Shown: in pieces, positions 39,701-54,700 of the stretch
How positions within the stretch are numbered: position 1 is the first letter of the stretch
Layout of the letters: every line of letters starts with the position of its first letter
NCBI GenBank assembly: GCA_949987565.1
Contig: OX465118.1
Span: forward strand, 9,190,502-9,254,501
Reading direction: 5' to 3'
Source of the DNA: Luidia sarsii
Taxonomy: Eukaryota > Echinodermata > Asteroidea > Paxillosida > Luidiidae
DNA: 64,000 nucleotides
Notes under the pieces: model-generated
Seen by the model: only the letters and a program-made list of their open reading frames with translations
Told to the model about the DNA's origin: nothing
Databases searched by the model: none
Translations under genes and position numbers: made by a program

Positions 39701-42700
39701 CATCCGGACTACGTTTTCAGACTTCTTACGTCTGGATCCTGTCAAAGATATATTCCAAACTGACATCAGCCGGTCCGTCAGAAACCCCATTCCAAAGTTT
39801 ATCTAGATGATCTTAAACATTTTTTTTTTAGGTAGACCAGACTTTCCAGATCAGCTGAGAAAAAAAAACTTGTCTGCGCACTGCTCTTAAAATAGACCGC
39901 CCACCCAAATCCTTTGTCGATGATGAGGTGCTTTTGAAATGTATATTGTACCAACCAGGCCCGTCCACGTCTATAGAACTGCTCTCTCTACTCTCATAAC
40001 ATTCAGGGCTCGTTTTATTGCCATGATTTCTTGCCTTCCCTTGACCTGGTAGCTAGAGGCTGTAAACCTCTGGGAAGCCTTTCATAGTGATACTCCGAAG
40101 GACTGGGGGGAGGTTATACTCTGAAGATCGCTTTAGGTCAGGAGGTCAACAGCTATAAAATGCAAGGCATTTTCCTCAACGTGAAGATTACTTCAGGTTG
40201 TGGCCGAAAAAAAGAAAAAAGTACACCGTCTTAGTAACAACTTGACTGGCCCCCGCCCGATGCCCATCTTCGCACCCCGAAGCCCGAACCTTTGCACCAG
40301 TTGGCCTACCGGGGGTCCGGGCCTTGGCCTGACCCTCGCACCTGCCGGGCCCGGAGCCACGGGTCTCTCCCCGGAATAACCAACAGGCTCGCTGCCGTCC
40401 AAAGGCGTGTCTTGCTGGGTGCGCAGTCCCGCCCTCAAGGGGGTGTATCCGGTATCCGGGAAAAGTGAGTGAACATTTGCGACCCAACTGGTTTACCCAG
40501 TCCCTCCGTGGCAACCGACACCAACACCTGAACTCACACGATTTTAATTAAAGGGCGTGGGGATTTGCTTCTTGTGAACAAGAACCGCTCACCTCATTCG
40601 CACAGATAGGCCTCGTATATAACTGGAAGAGTTGTTAACAATAAGTTTGATAAGATTTGAAGGTTTGCATTTATTAGTGCGGATCTGAAAAGAGCCGTTG
40701 TCTATACCTTTTCGAGCAGTGTGTACTCAGGAGACTGCTGCACCCAAAATTAGTTTTAAAAAAGGTCAACTATCAAAAGGATATAATGGGAACAAATGTA
40801 CTTTATTAACTTTATCTTCAGAAATTGTAAACCTTCCAATTATAAAATGACCAGGCCAATCTCCTACAAAATAATCGTCGTTTACAAATGTGACCCGGCA
40901 CAGCATAATGAGGAATAACCCCACTTTTGAGATTTTGAGGATTTATAATGATGTGAAAAAGTATACCATTAGCTTTCAAATGATATCAAAATATAATATC
41001 CTCTAATACTTAAAATTTCCGAAAATAAAAAAAAAGAAAATTGATTTGTAATCGAATTGTGAATATACTTTAACTTCAGGCGTTGTTTACTCAAAAAGTG
41101 TTTTGGTGGGATATTCCTCATGTCGTTGTGCCGGGTCACAAATCACACATTACGCTGTGCATACATCTACTTCACCTTGCTACTGCAATTTGCAAGGCCA
41201 GGACGCTAAAAACCTTTCTTTTTCCGCCGCCACAGCCCATGGCCCACAGCACAGTGGAAATGATTTTACTGTTTGTGGTGATTTGGTTTTGTTCAGTGAA
41301 GCTGTAGTATAATTATAGCGTCTATATAAGAAATAGTAACTGTTGCTGAAATCATTTTGACAGATGACATTTTGTTTTCCTCTGAGAATGGATGCATGCA
41401 CAGACTACATGGACAGAACGCCTCGGAGGGATTCTTTTCCCCGCAGAATATCTGATCCAAACTCCGGGCCAGTAGTAAGCCACCTAGCCTATGTGTCGTC
41501 TAGCCAGCACAACCCTATCCGTCGCCAAATCTCAGCACTCCCTATAGGCCTGTACTCGACGTATACGTATCTCAGGAAAAGTCTTCCAGGCACGCACCTG
41601 CTCTTTCTATAAACTGATGTGACTCAATGCCATTTGCTTGAGGTTTTTTTTTTTTTTTTTTTTGGGGGGGAGGGGTGGCCTTTTGAGACGAGGAAATCGA
41701 AGGAGACGGGGAGATTGGGGGTTACACTCTGATGACAACGCCGTGCACGCAACTGTCAGACAGACTTGTGTTTACCTGTGATGTACTTGGCGGGGTATGG
41801 TATAGGATGGGTGTGGTGTACAGCATGGGACATAGCCCAATCTTTACTATAGTTATACCCTTGATCATGTCGTCGTTGGCGGATGATTTAGACATCTAGA
41901 TCCGGACTTCAGACAATTTTTTTTATGACCATGGGGCTATAACCCAAAGCTCCATGGTATGACGCTTTGCGCACTGCGCAGTACCGTTGTCGTGTGTACG
42001 CACAAAGACTTATGTGTGTGGGATGGCAGCGGCTCGGCCTGCGTTGCCGTGGTACGGTTTGCGTCCATCTGGCCTGCAGCCATTTTCACCAAAACCCATC
42101 GTAACTTACGATCAATCGCAAGATGATGAGCGATGCACAGAAACCATATATCGTTGTATCACAACTAACGATGAGCTACGGTATCCATCGTAAGTTGAGT
42201 TACAAATGCATCGTATGACTTTGTGAGCTCTGCCCGCCGGAAGCTGCTGTACCGGAGAGACCGCCTCGGACAAGGCTTACCTTACTGGTTGTTGCATCGG
42301 GACTGGCTCAGGCTAGTGGCTATAACTTATAAGCATGCTATAAGTCAGAGAAAGGGGCTTGGGCTCCCAAGTCGCCATTGTCTGTGGCTAATTAGAAGCG
42401 TATGCATACCACCATGATCCACTGGTTGGGGGAGGTATTACATTAGATGCTGGCCCCTTCACATCAACTAAGCAGAAAATAAACATCAAGTGAGACTGAC
42501 AAGGAAGAGTATGATTTAGAAAATAAAACGAGTAAAGGAGAAATGAGTAATAGGGCTATCGACAGGGTGTTAGTGACTTGAAATTGCTTCATAAAGTCCC
42601 TTTGCTTTTAAACTCTCTTCCTCGGAATACTGAATTTATCATCACATTTAATTTAACAGTCCAAACCAGAAATCAGAACAGAAAATTGGGGCTTATAATC

Positions 42701-45700
42701 TATAGCTAAAGCAAGGGGTCTGAATAATTATAATGATTTGCTATACCGGTCTGGCTGACGACATTGGCTACATTTTCATTTTTGACACAAGTTCTGCGAC
42801 TTGCAAAGTTATTCCAACTGGAAAACGGAGCCCCGCCAGGGCTGAATTCAGAGGAAATGTACCGTGTATGGAATTATAAACAGGTTGTGCCGGCTTCCTG
42901 TCTTGTTTCCAAAAATATATACTGGCCTTCAAAGGAGAACAGTGATGGGAATCAGAGCCAAGATGGAATCCAGACTGTTTGTGTTTTGGCTGCAGTGGTT
43001 GGCTTTCGGGCGTTTTGATACCGCTGTCACGGACATCATTATGCGCATCGGTGCTTATCAAAGCTGTGCAGCATTATCAATAACGACACGGACGCAAATA
43101 GGCTATAAACAAAAAATCTCTCTCACTGTTGGAATGAAGGAAGTGTCGTAAAAGTCTGAGGTACTGTCAATCTGTCTTTGGTTGGCCGTCATACTACCAG
43201 TATGCCAGGCCCACATTTTGTCAGGGGGTTCTAAAATTTGTAAGATGATTCTCATGAGTGTGGGACAATGTCTGTTAAAAACAGGGGGTGCTGTATTGTA
43301 TAGCATTATTCCATCTCCCCATCATAAAAGTTGGGGTGCTGTAGCCCCCTCAGCATCCCACTGCCCTTCTCGTGGGCCTGTGCTCTATACTACAGACTAG
43401 CACCAAATTGGGTTTGCCATTCATCAAAGTAATGTGTAAGATGTTCTTAGCGGGGTCAATTCAGATACACAGCATGGTAGAGCGTATAACCTACAGCCTT
43501 TTTAAGCCAACTATCAGTTCCAAATTAAGTTCAAGTATTTGATCTCGGTGAAAGGAAGAAAACCTCTTCACCAAAGACTGGCCGAAGTTTTCAACATTTC
43601 TGAGTTCAGCAGATTCTGTGGTGTTTTTTCAACAGTTGTCCTGCTCTCTTGGTTTCCAGGAAATGTGTGGAGTATGAAAGTTTGTCTGGAAAGTTGTTCT
43701 TCCGTAGTATCTGTCGATTTACAAAAGTGCTACACATGGCGTCGTGTCTTTGAGCTGGAAACTGTAAGCGGTGGAAAGACCCTTGGGGCAAAGGTCAACT
43801 TGCCAACTTGGTCTCGACAATTATTCAAGTTCTGGACCAGAACGGCTTCTCTTATTCCCATTTCAAGCACCGAATACTACAGGAGCCCAAAGGTGTGTTG
43901 TTCAGTTTCTATTCCTCGCCATGTACGTATACATATACTTAAGTTAGCATTGATATTTGTGTTCGCCTGGAGTGCCAACCCCTGGGTTCAGTTACAGCAC
44001 CGGCACTTGGTGAGAAAGTCTAGCGAAGTTTACTTAAAGCTAAAGCTTTCCGCTTGGACAAAATCCCGTGGATTCCCCCATTGTGCTAATTCATAAACCG
44101 CTCAAAATAATGCCACCGGCAACGCTGCTGCCCAACTTATCGTGTGTGATTGAATCCATAACGACATTGTAATGTCTGATATAGCTGGCAAGCTATTGTG
44201 CAAGAACCTTGCAAAACCAAATAATTATTTCCCTATTGATACCTGGATTCCTTATTTGATATTCTGATTGGGAGTAGCCTGTCTCTAAAGACCAGTATAC
44301 TTTATTTTGTACCAGGATCTAATAGAGACACAGTTCCGACGTGCCATGGATCATTATTGTGTCTGTCTCTGGGCAAAGTCTGCTCGGTGAATTGCATAAC
44401 TTTCATGAAGCTTATCCGTAAATTTACAAAATTTGACAAGGTCACCTGAGTAGTTGAGTCTGTCTCTCGGCCGGGATAAAAAAAAATAATGCATCAGATT
44501 AAAGTAATAATAGCCAAATTGTTGCAAACTGCTCACTGACCAAAAATAATGTGAATATCAAAAACCAGGAGGGCCTAACGTTTCAATCCTAGCAGGGTCT
44601 TTCTCAAAGGCAGAACGACAGTGACAACACAATTTTTTAGGGGAGAGTAACAGGGACACGGATGACAGACAGCGTTGACAAAGGGGATAGCGGTATAGAG
44701 TGAGATCAAAGGGAAGGGCAGAGGTTTTGGTAGGGATGAGGTAGCTCAAGGGAAAAACGTCAAAGGGAGAGGGTGAAAGATGAACACAAGACATGGATTA
44801 TTGGTAAACGTGCATAAGGTGTTGATCATTACCCTCCTGGAGGTTGAGGCCATGTGGTTGAATAATGTCCGAAGACGCTTCATCCACATTATTTTTCTCC
44901 CGGCTTAAACGGACATTCTGCACTCATTATCTGATCGGACTAACTGAATGAAAGCACAATTATTCAAAGTATAGACTAAGCGACTTTGCCTCGTCGAACA
45001 GATTCGCTGGCTCCCACAGCATGCCATTATTTTATCACTGCATGCACTCATCGGGTGGGCCCATTTTATAAATGTTTACAAACGTGGGGGAAGCTACTCA
45101 GCCAGACAAAGTGCACTGATCTAACAGTAACAACAGACTTGATATTCTGATAGAAAAAACACTCTGCTCTATATGTTTTGTTTGCATTACTCGTGGTTTT
45201 GTTTGGTTTAAACCTGTTGCATCAAATACAATCACAGCTTTCCCCCAAACAGAATCAAGTCAGTATTCATGGTTGGTGTGGGGTGGGTTTTTTTATTTTT
45301 TTATTTGGGGGGGGGGGGGTGACAGACTGTAAGTCTGATCAAATCCGAGGCACTATAACTTTATTTATGGGGTCAGATGTGAAAATGCCAAGGGGTGTTA
45401 TCCAAACAAGTAGCCACGAAAAGAAGCATTTCAAATTTAGGCAAGCTTTTCTCCGCAAAGGATTTGGGGCACTACTACTACATAATCCCCTGATAAGACT
45501 TTCAAGGTTTGGGACATTTTTCTTTTACGAGCTGTCTGCTTGACATGGCTAGAATTCTTTGGCGGGCTGAATGTTAGCTGGTTGCTTCCAGATGTGAGCT
45601 TTGAATTGCGGGCATAGCCATGGAGCAAGCAAGCACGAGTCTGCTATAGCATCACATGCACATCTTTCCCAATGCGACAGCCAGTCTATCAGCTATAAAC

Positions 45701-48700
45701 CCTGGTCGGGGTCACTCAGAGTTGATCCAATTTTGGGATTGCCTCTCTCACCGCCTCAGGCCTTCCATCCGAAAACTTCTCCTGACCTGAAATCTTTGGC
45801 TCAAGGATATAAAAATAATATTTTTTCTCAACCTCTGCCCTGGGCATCAAGAGAATTCCCCCACCCCCCCCAAAAAAAAAAAAATCACCGCTTTCAGAGT
45901 AGAGGCAGCTAAAGCCCAAGAGAAAAGGAGTTAGCACCTATCATGTATATACACACCAGATAAAAACTAAAGGAAAACTGCTTCATTTTTTTTAGCAACA
46001 AATCATGGTGGTTTTATGCTTTGCAGTTGCTACGAGATCTGTACTGTTTATCATAAAGCACTCAGTGCAGGGGGCTGGTCTTGTTGAGTTGAAAGGCCCA
46101 ATACAACATTGGGAAGATCGGAAAACATCGATGTCCACAGATTTCCTTCTATTTTACACAGTTTGTAGATGGTTATGATAGAATCCTCATGTTGAAATCT
46201 TACGGTCTGGGATGCTGTAATTCCCTAGAAATCTTCACTCAAACATCAACAAATAGTTTATTACTCGCAATTAATAAAACTATTTCTTACACTACAGAAT
46301 GGTGCTTAAACCGGGACCGTTTTTTTTTACCTTTTCCTACTTTCACAGATCACCATTTGAGCTAAAACCTTCGCAGGATTGCTTTTTGGGGGGATGTTTA
46401 ATGGTTTAACCCACAAACTGTGGCAATCTTTTGACCTTCACCAATGTTGTATTGGCCTTTAAGCTAATACCTGAGTATATTCTGCGAAGAACGGCTTGTA
46501 ATTTCTGCCATGAAATGCAATGATGCGTGCAGCCCCCTTGCTCGGGTTTCTCCGTTACTCTATACTTCGGACTTGGAGGTTGGAGGGTGAAATTGCTCCG
46601 AACTCGATAAATCCCGAGGGTCAAGCCATTGCCCTTTTGGGTATCACTTCGCAGCAGCCATATACCCTCGGGAGGGCTACTGGTATTTCTGGTTCTCCCT
46701 TTGCACCCCCGTAATTGATTGGGTTTAGGGAGAAGTAGGGACCACTGTGAAGGCCTACTACTAGTGCAGAGGATCTTGCGATAGAAAGCTTAATCGATTG
46801 AACTTTTAACCCCCTACTATTATTCCCCTGCAAGTATATAATAGCCACTTCAGCAGCTAATCCTTAATCTAATTAATTGAATGAATTTATATTGGTATCA
46901 CTAACCAAATAGCAGAAAAATGCTAACACTGTTGGTGTTATCAGCATTGAATGACATTAACTTTGAAATCTTTACTACAATGAACGAATAATTAGTGAAT
47001 CAATATCAATAATAATGGAAAGACAAGCCTACTAATTAATACAGCTTGGTGGAGTTATCCACTGCACGAGTCCACTACTAGTACTAGGCATATTGTACTG
47101 ATAGGTCTACATACAGGAGCTAATAATATACTAAAATAATCAGTGGCTTCTTAATGTGATCCACCCATTCATCGGGGGTGAAAATTAAGAAAATCTATTA
47201 TCCTGTATTAAAGATTCACTCAGTTTTTATCCTGCAAAAAGCTTATTCTGAAAGTATCATATTACCACTGGCTTTCAAATCGCACAAACTAACCACAGTC
47301 TCTATAGGGAGGCCACCGTCTAAGCAGTTAAGATGGCAAGAGCGCTGATACGCAAAACCGGAGGTCTCGAGTTCAAATCCAGTCAAAGTTTTCTTTGTCT
47401 TTGTCTGTTTCCCTGTCTTACTTATCCCACTGAGTTCTTTGTTGAAAGCTTAGCTCTTCTCGTGTTACCCGTGACCATTTCACACATTCCTTACCCGTTA
47501 CCGTCTCACCCGCTAGGACAGGTTTCAGTTTTGTGTCGGCGACGCTGCCCGGATGCGATTACCTTTTCCCTCAGTACACAAGCTCTAGCAAAAAAAAAAG
47601 GACCCAACCAATTAACCAATCAAATGGGCGTGTTTCCTGCATGAATATTCACGACCACAGTCATGTAGGCCTTCATGTGGTCGGTACATGTTTACATGGA
47701 GGTGTATAATGCATGGAAACCGAGCATTAGATCAGTTAATTTTCTCGCCATATAGTAGCCTGTTTGCTGAGAAAGAAAAAACCAAATCAATGCCCGGGCT
47801 GAAATAACAGTTTACCAGATGTTTCCCCTCTCCCTTCTCTGTCCATGGAGGTTACTTTCACTTGCATTGTTTTATATACTGGTAATGAGTTCCCTGGGTG
47901 ATGTAGCTGGATCCTGTCTCATGTCCGAAAATCGTGACGGTATTTTGCCTTTTTCTCCTTTCTCAGATTACCATTTGAGCTAAAACCTTCGCAGGATAGC
48001 TTTTTTTGAATGTTTAGGTCTCTTGTCAAAAACATCATCGGTTGAGTGCCGGTTGAATTCATCCGACCGATACAATTTCCACTGAGCAAAAAAAAGACAA
48101 GTCAAGCCTCATAATTTTTATTAGGTCTCGGTAATCCTATTTTTACCTCAGTAATAGGCAAAAATTAAGCACGTTTACCGACAATCCTTCTTTTGTGCTC
48201 ACTCTCCCACTTCTCTCTTTGAAATTCCCCCTCTACTATCCCTACCCTAACCCCTGCCTTTCCCTTTGATCCCACCCTAACCAGATACCCTCTGTCCTTC
48301 GTTCGTCATCCGTGTCCCTATAATTATTGATCTCCACTCCCTATTTGGTTATGTCTTTTTCACTCTGCCTTTGAGAAAGGTCCCGCTATATAATATAGGA
48401 TCGAAACGTCAGGCCCTGCTTATTTTTTACATAATATATTTATTACCTCCGGTATACTATAGGCTTTAAGTGACAGGTTTTCGGCAACTACGTGCAATTT
48501 TACTGATTTCGTGGTTGTGTGCGGTTCTGAAAAGAAAAGAGAACTTATTGCATGGTGCCATCGCAAATCTGTCACTTACTCTCACCATGTCACCTTGAAA
48601 ACCTTCAAACCTCATCGGTAGGCTTTGTCGGTGCTGAGCATACAGTGCTTTCTTTTTAGTGCTCCATAAGCTCAATTATATATACCATGGTCCATGGTTA

Positions 48701-51700
48701 TACCGGCTCCAGTTTGCTAGATGACTCTTCCAACAAGAGTATCGATGACCGACTGAAACCGAGACTAACGTCCACTGGGAGCGATCGCCCCCAAAAGAGC
48801 CCCCGGCGTCGAAAGCTTGGCTTGACTGAAGCCCCGAATATTTTGAGGACACCCACAATTCCACCTCGGGCTATTCAGAGCCAGACATTCGGAGTTTGAC
48901 CGCTCATCAAGCCACGTGTTTTTTGTTTATTTTTGCTATCTGCTGCGTTGGAGGTATTGGGCTTGCAAGAGAAGTGTCAAAATAAAAATATATGTTGTGT
49001 GGGTGGATGTGATCATACGGAGTTCTTTCACAACTGCCTCTCTGCGGCATACAAATCTGTATATGGGATGGTGTGTCATCCTATCACTATCAGGGTCGAT
49101 AGCATGCTGTGTATGTCATACCAAGGAGGTACTATTAGGCCAGCCGCCTTTGTCGTATGGTGGTAATCACCAGGGAAGCACAGTCAAGATAAGATCGCAC
49201 TGTGCCATGTAGGTACGGTCATGGTATGGTATGGTATGTTTCCCTTCTCTCCTCTGGGTATTGTGTCTGGGCCGCCACAGTCTGGGTGGAGCGGAGATGC
49301 CAGCTGAAGTCGAGAGTTGGAAAGGTCATTTATTCAGGCGCCTTGTCTGCTATGGAGAAATCAGACCCGTTCACCCACATTAGATTGGTTCTGTTTACAT
49401 TCGGACTACATGTGCTGGCCACAGCAGACACTCAGATCCCATAATTGTCTCTGGAGCCCATTAGGCATAAGTACATTCCCTTCCCGGGAATGCGGCGCGT
49501 GGCATCATGGAGGAATAAGAAGATTCCTCCATGTTGGCATGTAGCTTTCAAAGTCACCTCATATCAATCTTATCGATAGTCTAGGTTCGTAAATATACAG
49601 AGTATCTTCGGTGACTTCTATACGGTTTGGATCGATCACTTTCCTTGCCTCTCAAGGCCTTCCATTTCAGCCAAGGTTTTCGACCAATGCTGTCCTTGAC
49701 ATCATCTCTTAATCATAGTTCCTTCCTTTAATTTGATTTGTTTATTTCCTCTTGCCACAATGAATCCTGATATCAAATGTATACCTCCAGGAGGATGGAT
49801 TGCTATCGGAGCAAAACAAGGATTCCATTACCTTGGAGTTTGTCAGGAAAGGTACATGTATATAGCGGACCGGACAAATTTAAAAGCGACTGGGACAGAC
49901 CCGATGTCGTTCGAGCACAACGTTGAGAGTGAGACGGTCTATTCCTAGGAATCCACGACAGGATGTCTGATCAAACACCCTCCACGTTTCCTCTGTCTTA
50001 AGGAATGACTCAGAATGTTTTCATTTCCTCTGAGTAGACATGTCATGGCGTCTGCGCTATCTTACCATAGAGCTCTTTGCTTTATGCCCTGACGCAGACA
50101 GTGAACCAGGCCATGGAGTATACTCCCAATAAACCAGAACGCATGGTCCCCTGTAGTGAGTTCTCACGTTCTAGAGCGGGGACGTGCTCTGCGGGACCAG
50201 TTTAATCCAGCCTCTTTGGGCGTTTTCATAATGAAGGCTTAAAATAGGCTAGGCTTCGGTCATATTTTATGTTACTCGTTATAATATCACAGGCATCTAT
50301 AAACAAGCGTTTGGCCCCTTTTTCCTGTGGAATATATACCCTGTACCTATCAAGACAACAAACCTTCAAATTAAGAACCAAACCAAATTTTCAGGTTGTG
50401 GCAGACGGAGACGAAGCCTGAGCCCGAGCCTAAGCCTTCATTTCGAAAACGGTCATTATAAGGGCTTTTCACACTATAATACAACAACTTTACACGGGTC
50501 GAAACCGGTCCCGGACCTGGTCCAACCCACAGATGCTGTTGTAGTGTGAAACTGAAATTTAAAGCCCTTTATAGAATTAGAAATGATTTGCATTTCAGGG
50601 TCGTCTTTTGCTTTGGTGTGACTTATGAGTGTGACTGGTTATAGGACTGTCAACCTGATTTTGATTGAGCACGGTTTTACTTTTTTTGGGGTGCTCAAAC
50701 AAACAGTATGCCTGTCGACATCGGGTTTGAGGAATCTTAGCCTGATATTCATAATCAGAATTTTCTTTGGTTGCATTATAGAGTAAAGGCTTTTTTTTTA
50801 TTCTTTTTTTTTACAATGACCCAGACCAGAGTAGTTTCCATTTGCATGCAGAGAAATAAGCTTGCCACAAGCTACATGCATGCACTTAGCAATAGAGGCT
50901 TGCCTTGAGCTATAGAGCAAGGAATTTAATTGCTGTAGAGGAAAGAAATTCCTTGCTCTATAGCCTTGAGCCAGCCCCAGCCAAGATTCCTCTCCTCAGC
51001 CTCAGCGACAACTTGACCAAGTGGTTCCCTTAACCCCACCCTATACCTTAATTAGCTTGCACCAGCGGCCCATATGCAGCGTGTACGTTTAATTTACAGA
51101 ATTTGCAATGAGGTTAGTGCGTATAGCAAGCCAGGAATAGATTTTGTGTGTGTTTGCATCAACCCAATTCGGAGTGTCCCTTCTATCCCCCCATAACTTC
51201 CCTGCAGTGCTCAAGAGCAGAGGCCATGGCACTGACAGACCCGAATTCGCCCTGCCCAATAATATAAGACGCCCTACTTACACGAACTTCCCCCTTTCCA
51301 ATGGGCCAACCTCGGACTAATTGGCACTCTCGCAAACGATCCACAGCTGTTGGCAGCTCAGCTGTTGTTTGCTTAAATCGACAATATTCCAACCATGAAT
51401 CATATTTTTGTGTGTGTGGGTGGGTGGGTGTGTGGACTTAACTTTTTTGGAGGCTCGATTCCGTAAAGAAGGAGCGACTATATACCGTTGCTTAGTGTGG
51501 CAAACCGTAGAGCAACCAAATCAGTGGCTGCAGTACTGTTTCTGTTGAGAAGTGCAGTACTTTGAAATGATGCAATTTTCTTCCCCTGTAGGCTGTATAC
51601 TGCTACGCCTTGGAACTCTCTACCTACATCTTGTTTTCCATCTTCGTACAAACTGTTCATGAGGAACGTGAATAGATAGCTTCGTTCCCTTTGGCTGTTT

Positions 51701-54700
51701 TCTTTCTTTAACTGTCTATTCCTCTTCTGTTTTTCATGTAGCCAGCACCTGGAGTGGCCTTATAAGGCCTTGTGTTTGGCGATCTTTCATTTAAAAAAAA
51801 TGTTCAATGCTTCGGCTTCGTATAGGAGCCTTGAGTCTATAGCTGCTGTCTGCGTGCCCCATAGACTTGTGCGCTGTTTCTAGAAGCCAAAGCCCGAGTC
51901 AGTGACTACCCATGGGCTACCATACTGTGATTTTGGGCCAGAATATTTTGTTTGTCGCATTATTTTGTCAGTTCTCACCCGTTGGCTCGCTTCCTGTTTC
52001 GGGTTATTTATACCTAGTCGTCGCTATATCTGTTATTGTTCGGCAGTTTAAGAGGGACGTCAATTAAGTGCTTCCGTTATGATGCAATTCGGAAATGGAC
52101 TCCTAATTCTCAAACACAGTCGTGGTATTTTTTGAAGGTTCGGGCGGGGTTAGGATTTATAATGGGACTCGCGGGTTAGAGCTGAAAGGGACTTATGCTT
52201 TCCCACCGTGTTTTTATTAAGAAGACAACATGATCTTCCTCACAATCTCCAATTGAGATTCGTGTCAGAAAATTGATGGATTCAAACCCAATTGAATTAA
52301 TTGTCCAGAGAGCAAGAAGATGTGATTTCCCTGGAGGTACGTGGCTGTTAAAAGGGTCTCTGCAGTGAATTCTGTCTTCTAGGGATCTGAAGTGTACAAA
52401 TATATTTTTTTATTGGCAAGCTTCTTTTTCTATAGTGGAGTCAGAAATTGATATATTTTGTTTACCTTTAAATATTATCCTTATAAAAATGAGGGTGCTA
52501 TTGTAAGGTCATGTCAGTAGCCCACAGTTTATTTAACATAAGAAAAAATATAAACTTTCAAACTGCAAATTTATCCCTCTGGATTAGGTTTGATGTAAAA
52601 CTCCTTCACTAAATGATATGAAGCATACATTTTGGCAGTAAATCAACAGGTTTAGGGATAGGTCTGCAGGAAAAAAAACCCATACATTTTCAGAAAATGT
52701 TGTATATACACAACCAATTGGGTTTCTATTGCAGGATCCCGTAATGACATCACCAATTTGCTCATAAAAAAATGTTGAAATTCTCATTAGCATAACAACT
52801 GAAAACTTGCAGAAATGCCCTTCCTCTTTTTGTCTCCATGCAGTCACCTGTTCCGCACTTCCTGCCCCGGCCAACGGTCTCGTCTCCGGCTGCCGGAAGG
52901 AGGGCCAGAGTCTGCCGGAGTCCGAGGGACAGCCCCTGGGCAGCTCCTGCGAGGTGGGGTGCGAGGAGGGCTTCGCTCTGCTGGGCTCGGCCAGGCGCTC
53001 CTGCCTGGCAGACGGCACCTGGGACGGCGCCAACGGCGTCTGCGAAGGTGAGTCAAGTCATCAACCTCATAAACGACTGGAAGAAAACAATAAAAAAAAA
53101 AAACGCCCAAGAGGACTCAACTCCCCTCTTTCGTCACACCGCACACAAACAGAATGCCTTCCTATTATGTGACCCGGCACAGCGACATGAGGAATATCCC
53201 ACCAAAACACTTTTCGAGTAAACAACGCCTGAAGTCAAAGTATCTTCTCAATTCGATAAAAAAATATTTTAGTTTTTGTTTTGTATTTTCGGAAAGTTAA
53301 CGTATTAGAGGATATTATGTTCAAAGGATTTTTCCGATATCCGTCTTTAAATATTGAAAAATTAGGGTTTCGGGGGAGTGTTTGTGTACTGTTTTCATGA
53401 AAATGTAAAGTTGCTGCCTTTTTGAATGGCCGCTTTCGAGAGTTAGAATGGTGCTGCTATATTGTGTCTGGTGCCAAATGAACGAGCGAAGTCCCCTTGT
53501 ACTGTTAACAACCGAGTTCACACGGAAATAATTTTGATATCATTTGAAAGCTAATGGTATACTCTTTCACATCATTAGAAAATCTCAAAATCTCAAAAGT
53601 GGGGGTTTTTCCTCATTATGCTGTGCCGGGTCACATATTAGAGAAATCCAATCAGAGATAATCCTGATCTGGCGTCGATTTCACTCAACTCGTCGTAACT
53701 GACGATCAGCCGCAAGATTATGAGCGATGCATTGAAACCATAACATCAGCCTAACAAGACTTATCCATGTACTGTTACGGGCTTTGTGAAATCCACCACT
53801 GGTGACTATTAGCCCACCCGCCGTAACGTCATCAAGTGCCCGTTTTGAATAGTGTTTTCTGATCTTGTGGCGTACGTACAAACGATTATTTTGAAGAAAA
53901 AAAAATGGCCAAGAAAGAAAACCCAAAACAGTTTCTCGGGTCTTGTCACTATTATAGGCCTACAAATTGTAGTTTGGACCTTCATCTCTCAGATTCTTTT
54001 TAATTTTGGTGTTCTCAACGGGATTCCAAACCGCACTTGGATGTGATCTCAATCTCCTCTGATTTGTATTCCACTCTTCTTTTACTTAGCATGAAACAAA
54101 CGCCGAGTTTGGGGTTGGCAAGGTGATCCCATGAATCCATATTTTCCGCGCTCAGTAAGCAAGCGTTTCTTCCGGCAATGCAATGCCACGAAAGACGCGC
54201 ATCTCGTTATCATTATTGTGAGATGCATTAGTATTGAACCAGTGACCCCTCAAAAAAATGAAGAAAAAAATGGGCCATTTAAGGGAAAACAGATGACGAT
54301 ATCCATGACAACCGTTCTAGCCATTTGTTATTAAGAGGGCCACGTATGCCAGCCAGTAGGCCTATGTCTATTATACTATACGCCATATACACGCTGGGCA
54401 TGTGTGACCCGGCACAACGACATGAGGAATTTCCCACCAAAACACTTTTTGAGTAAACAACGCCTGAAGTTAAAGTATCTTCACAATTCGATTACAATTC
54501 AATGTTCTTTTTTTTTGTCTTTTCAGAAATTTTAAGTATTAGAGGATATTATATTTTGATAATCATTTGAAAGCTAATGGTATACTCTTTCACATCATTA
54601 GAAAACCTCAAAATCTCAAAAGTGGGGTTATTCCTCATTATGCTGTGCCGGGTCACATATGGGGATCACATGGCTTCAATCTCGGATACTCAGTTGCATG

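Larger units (their letters stand above)
37378..40180. other. SPARC-like intron 2, first part
   Basis: No extra exon of matching phase recognised. Apart from the tRNA-like sequence at 37776 and the SINE palindrome at 38488, the stretch is AT-rich. Scattered open frames (39201-39806) have no recognisable domain. Confidence 0.45.

Noticed and set aside
43539..44096. 185-codon frame in SPARC-like intron 2
   Set aside because: No recognisable domain, no repeat of conserved motifs, no promoter or splice context; length is possible by chance over 64 kb.
49733..49948. 71-codon frame that might be an extra exon of the SPARC-like gene
   Set aside because: Lacks the cysteine pattern of sushi, follistatin or EGF modules and has no phase-1 acceptor/donor pair.
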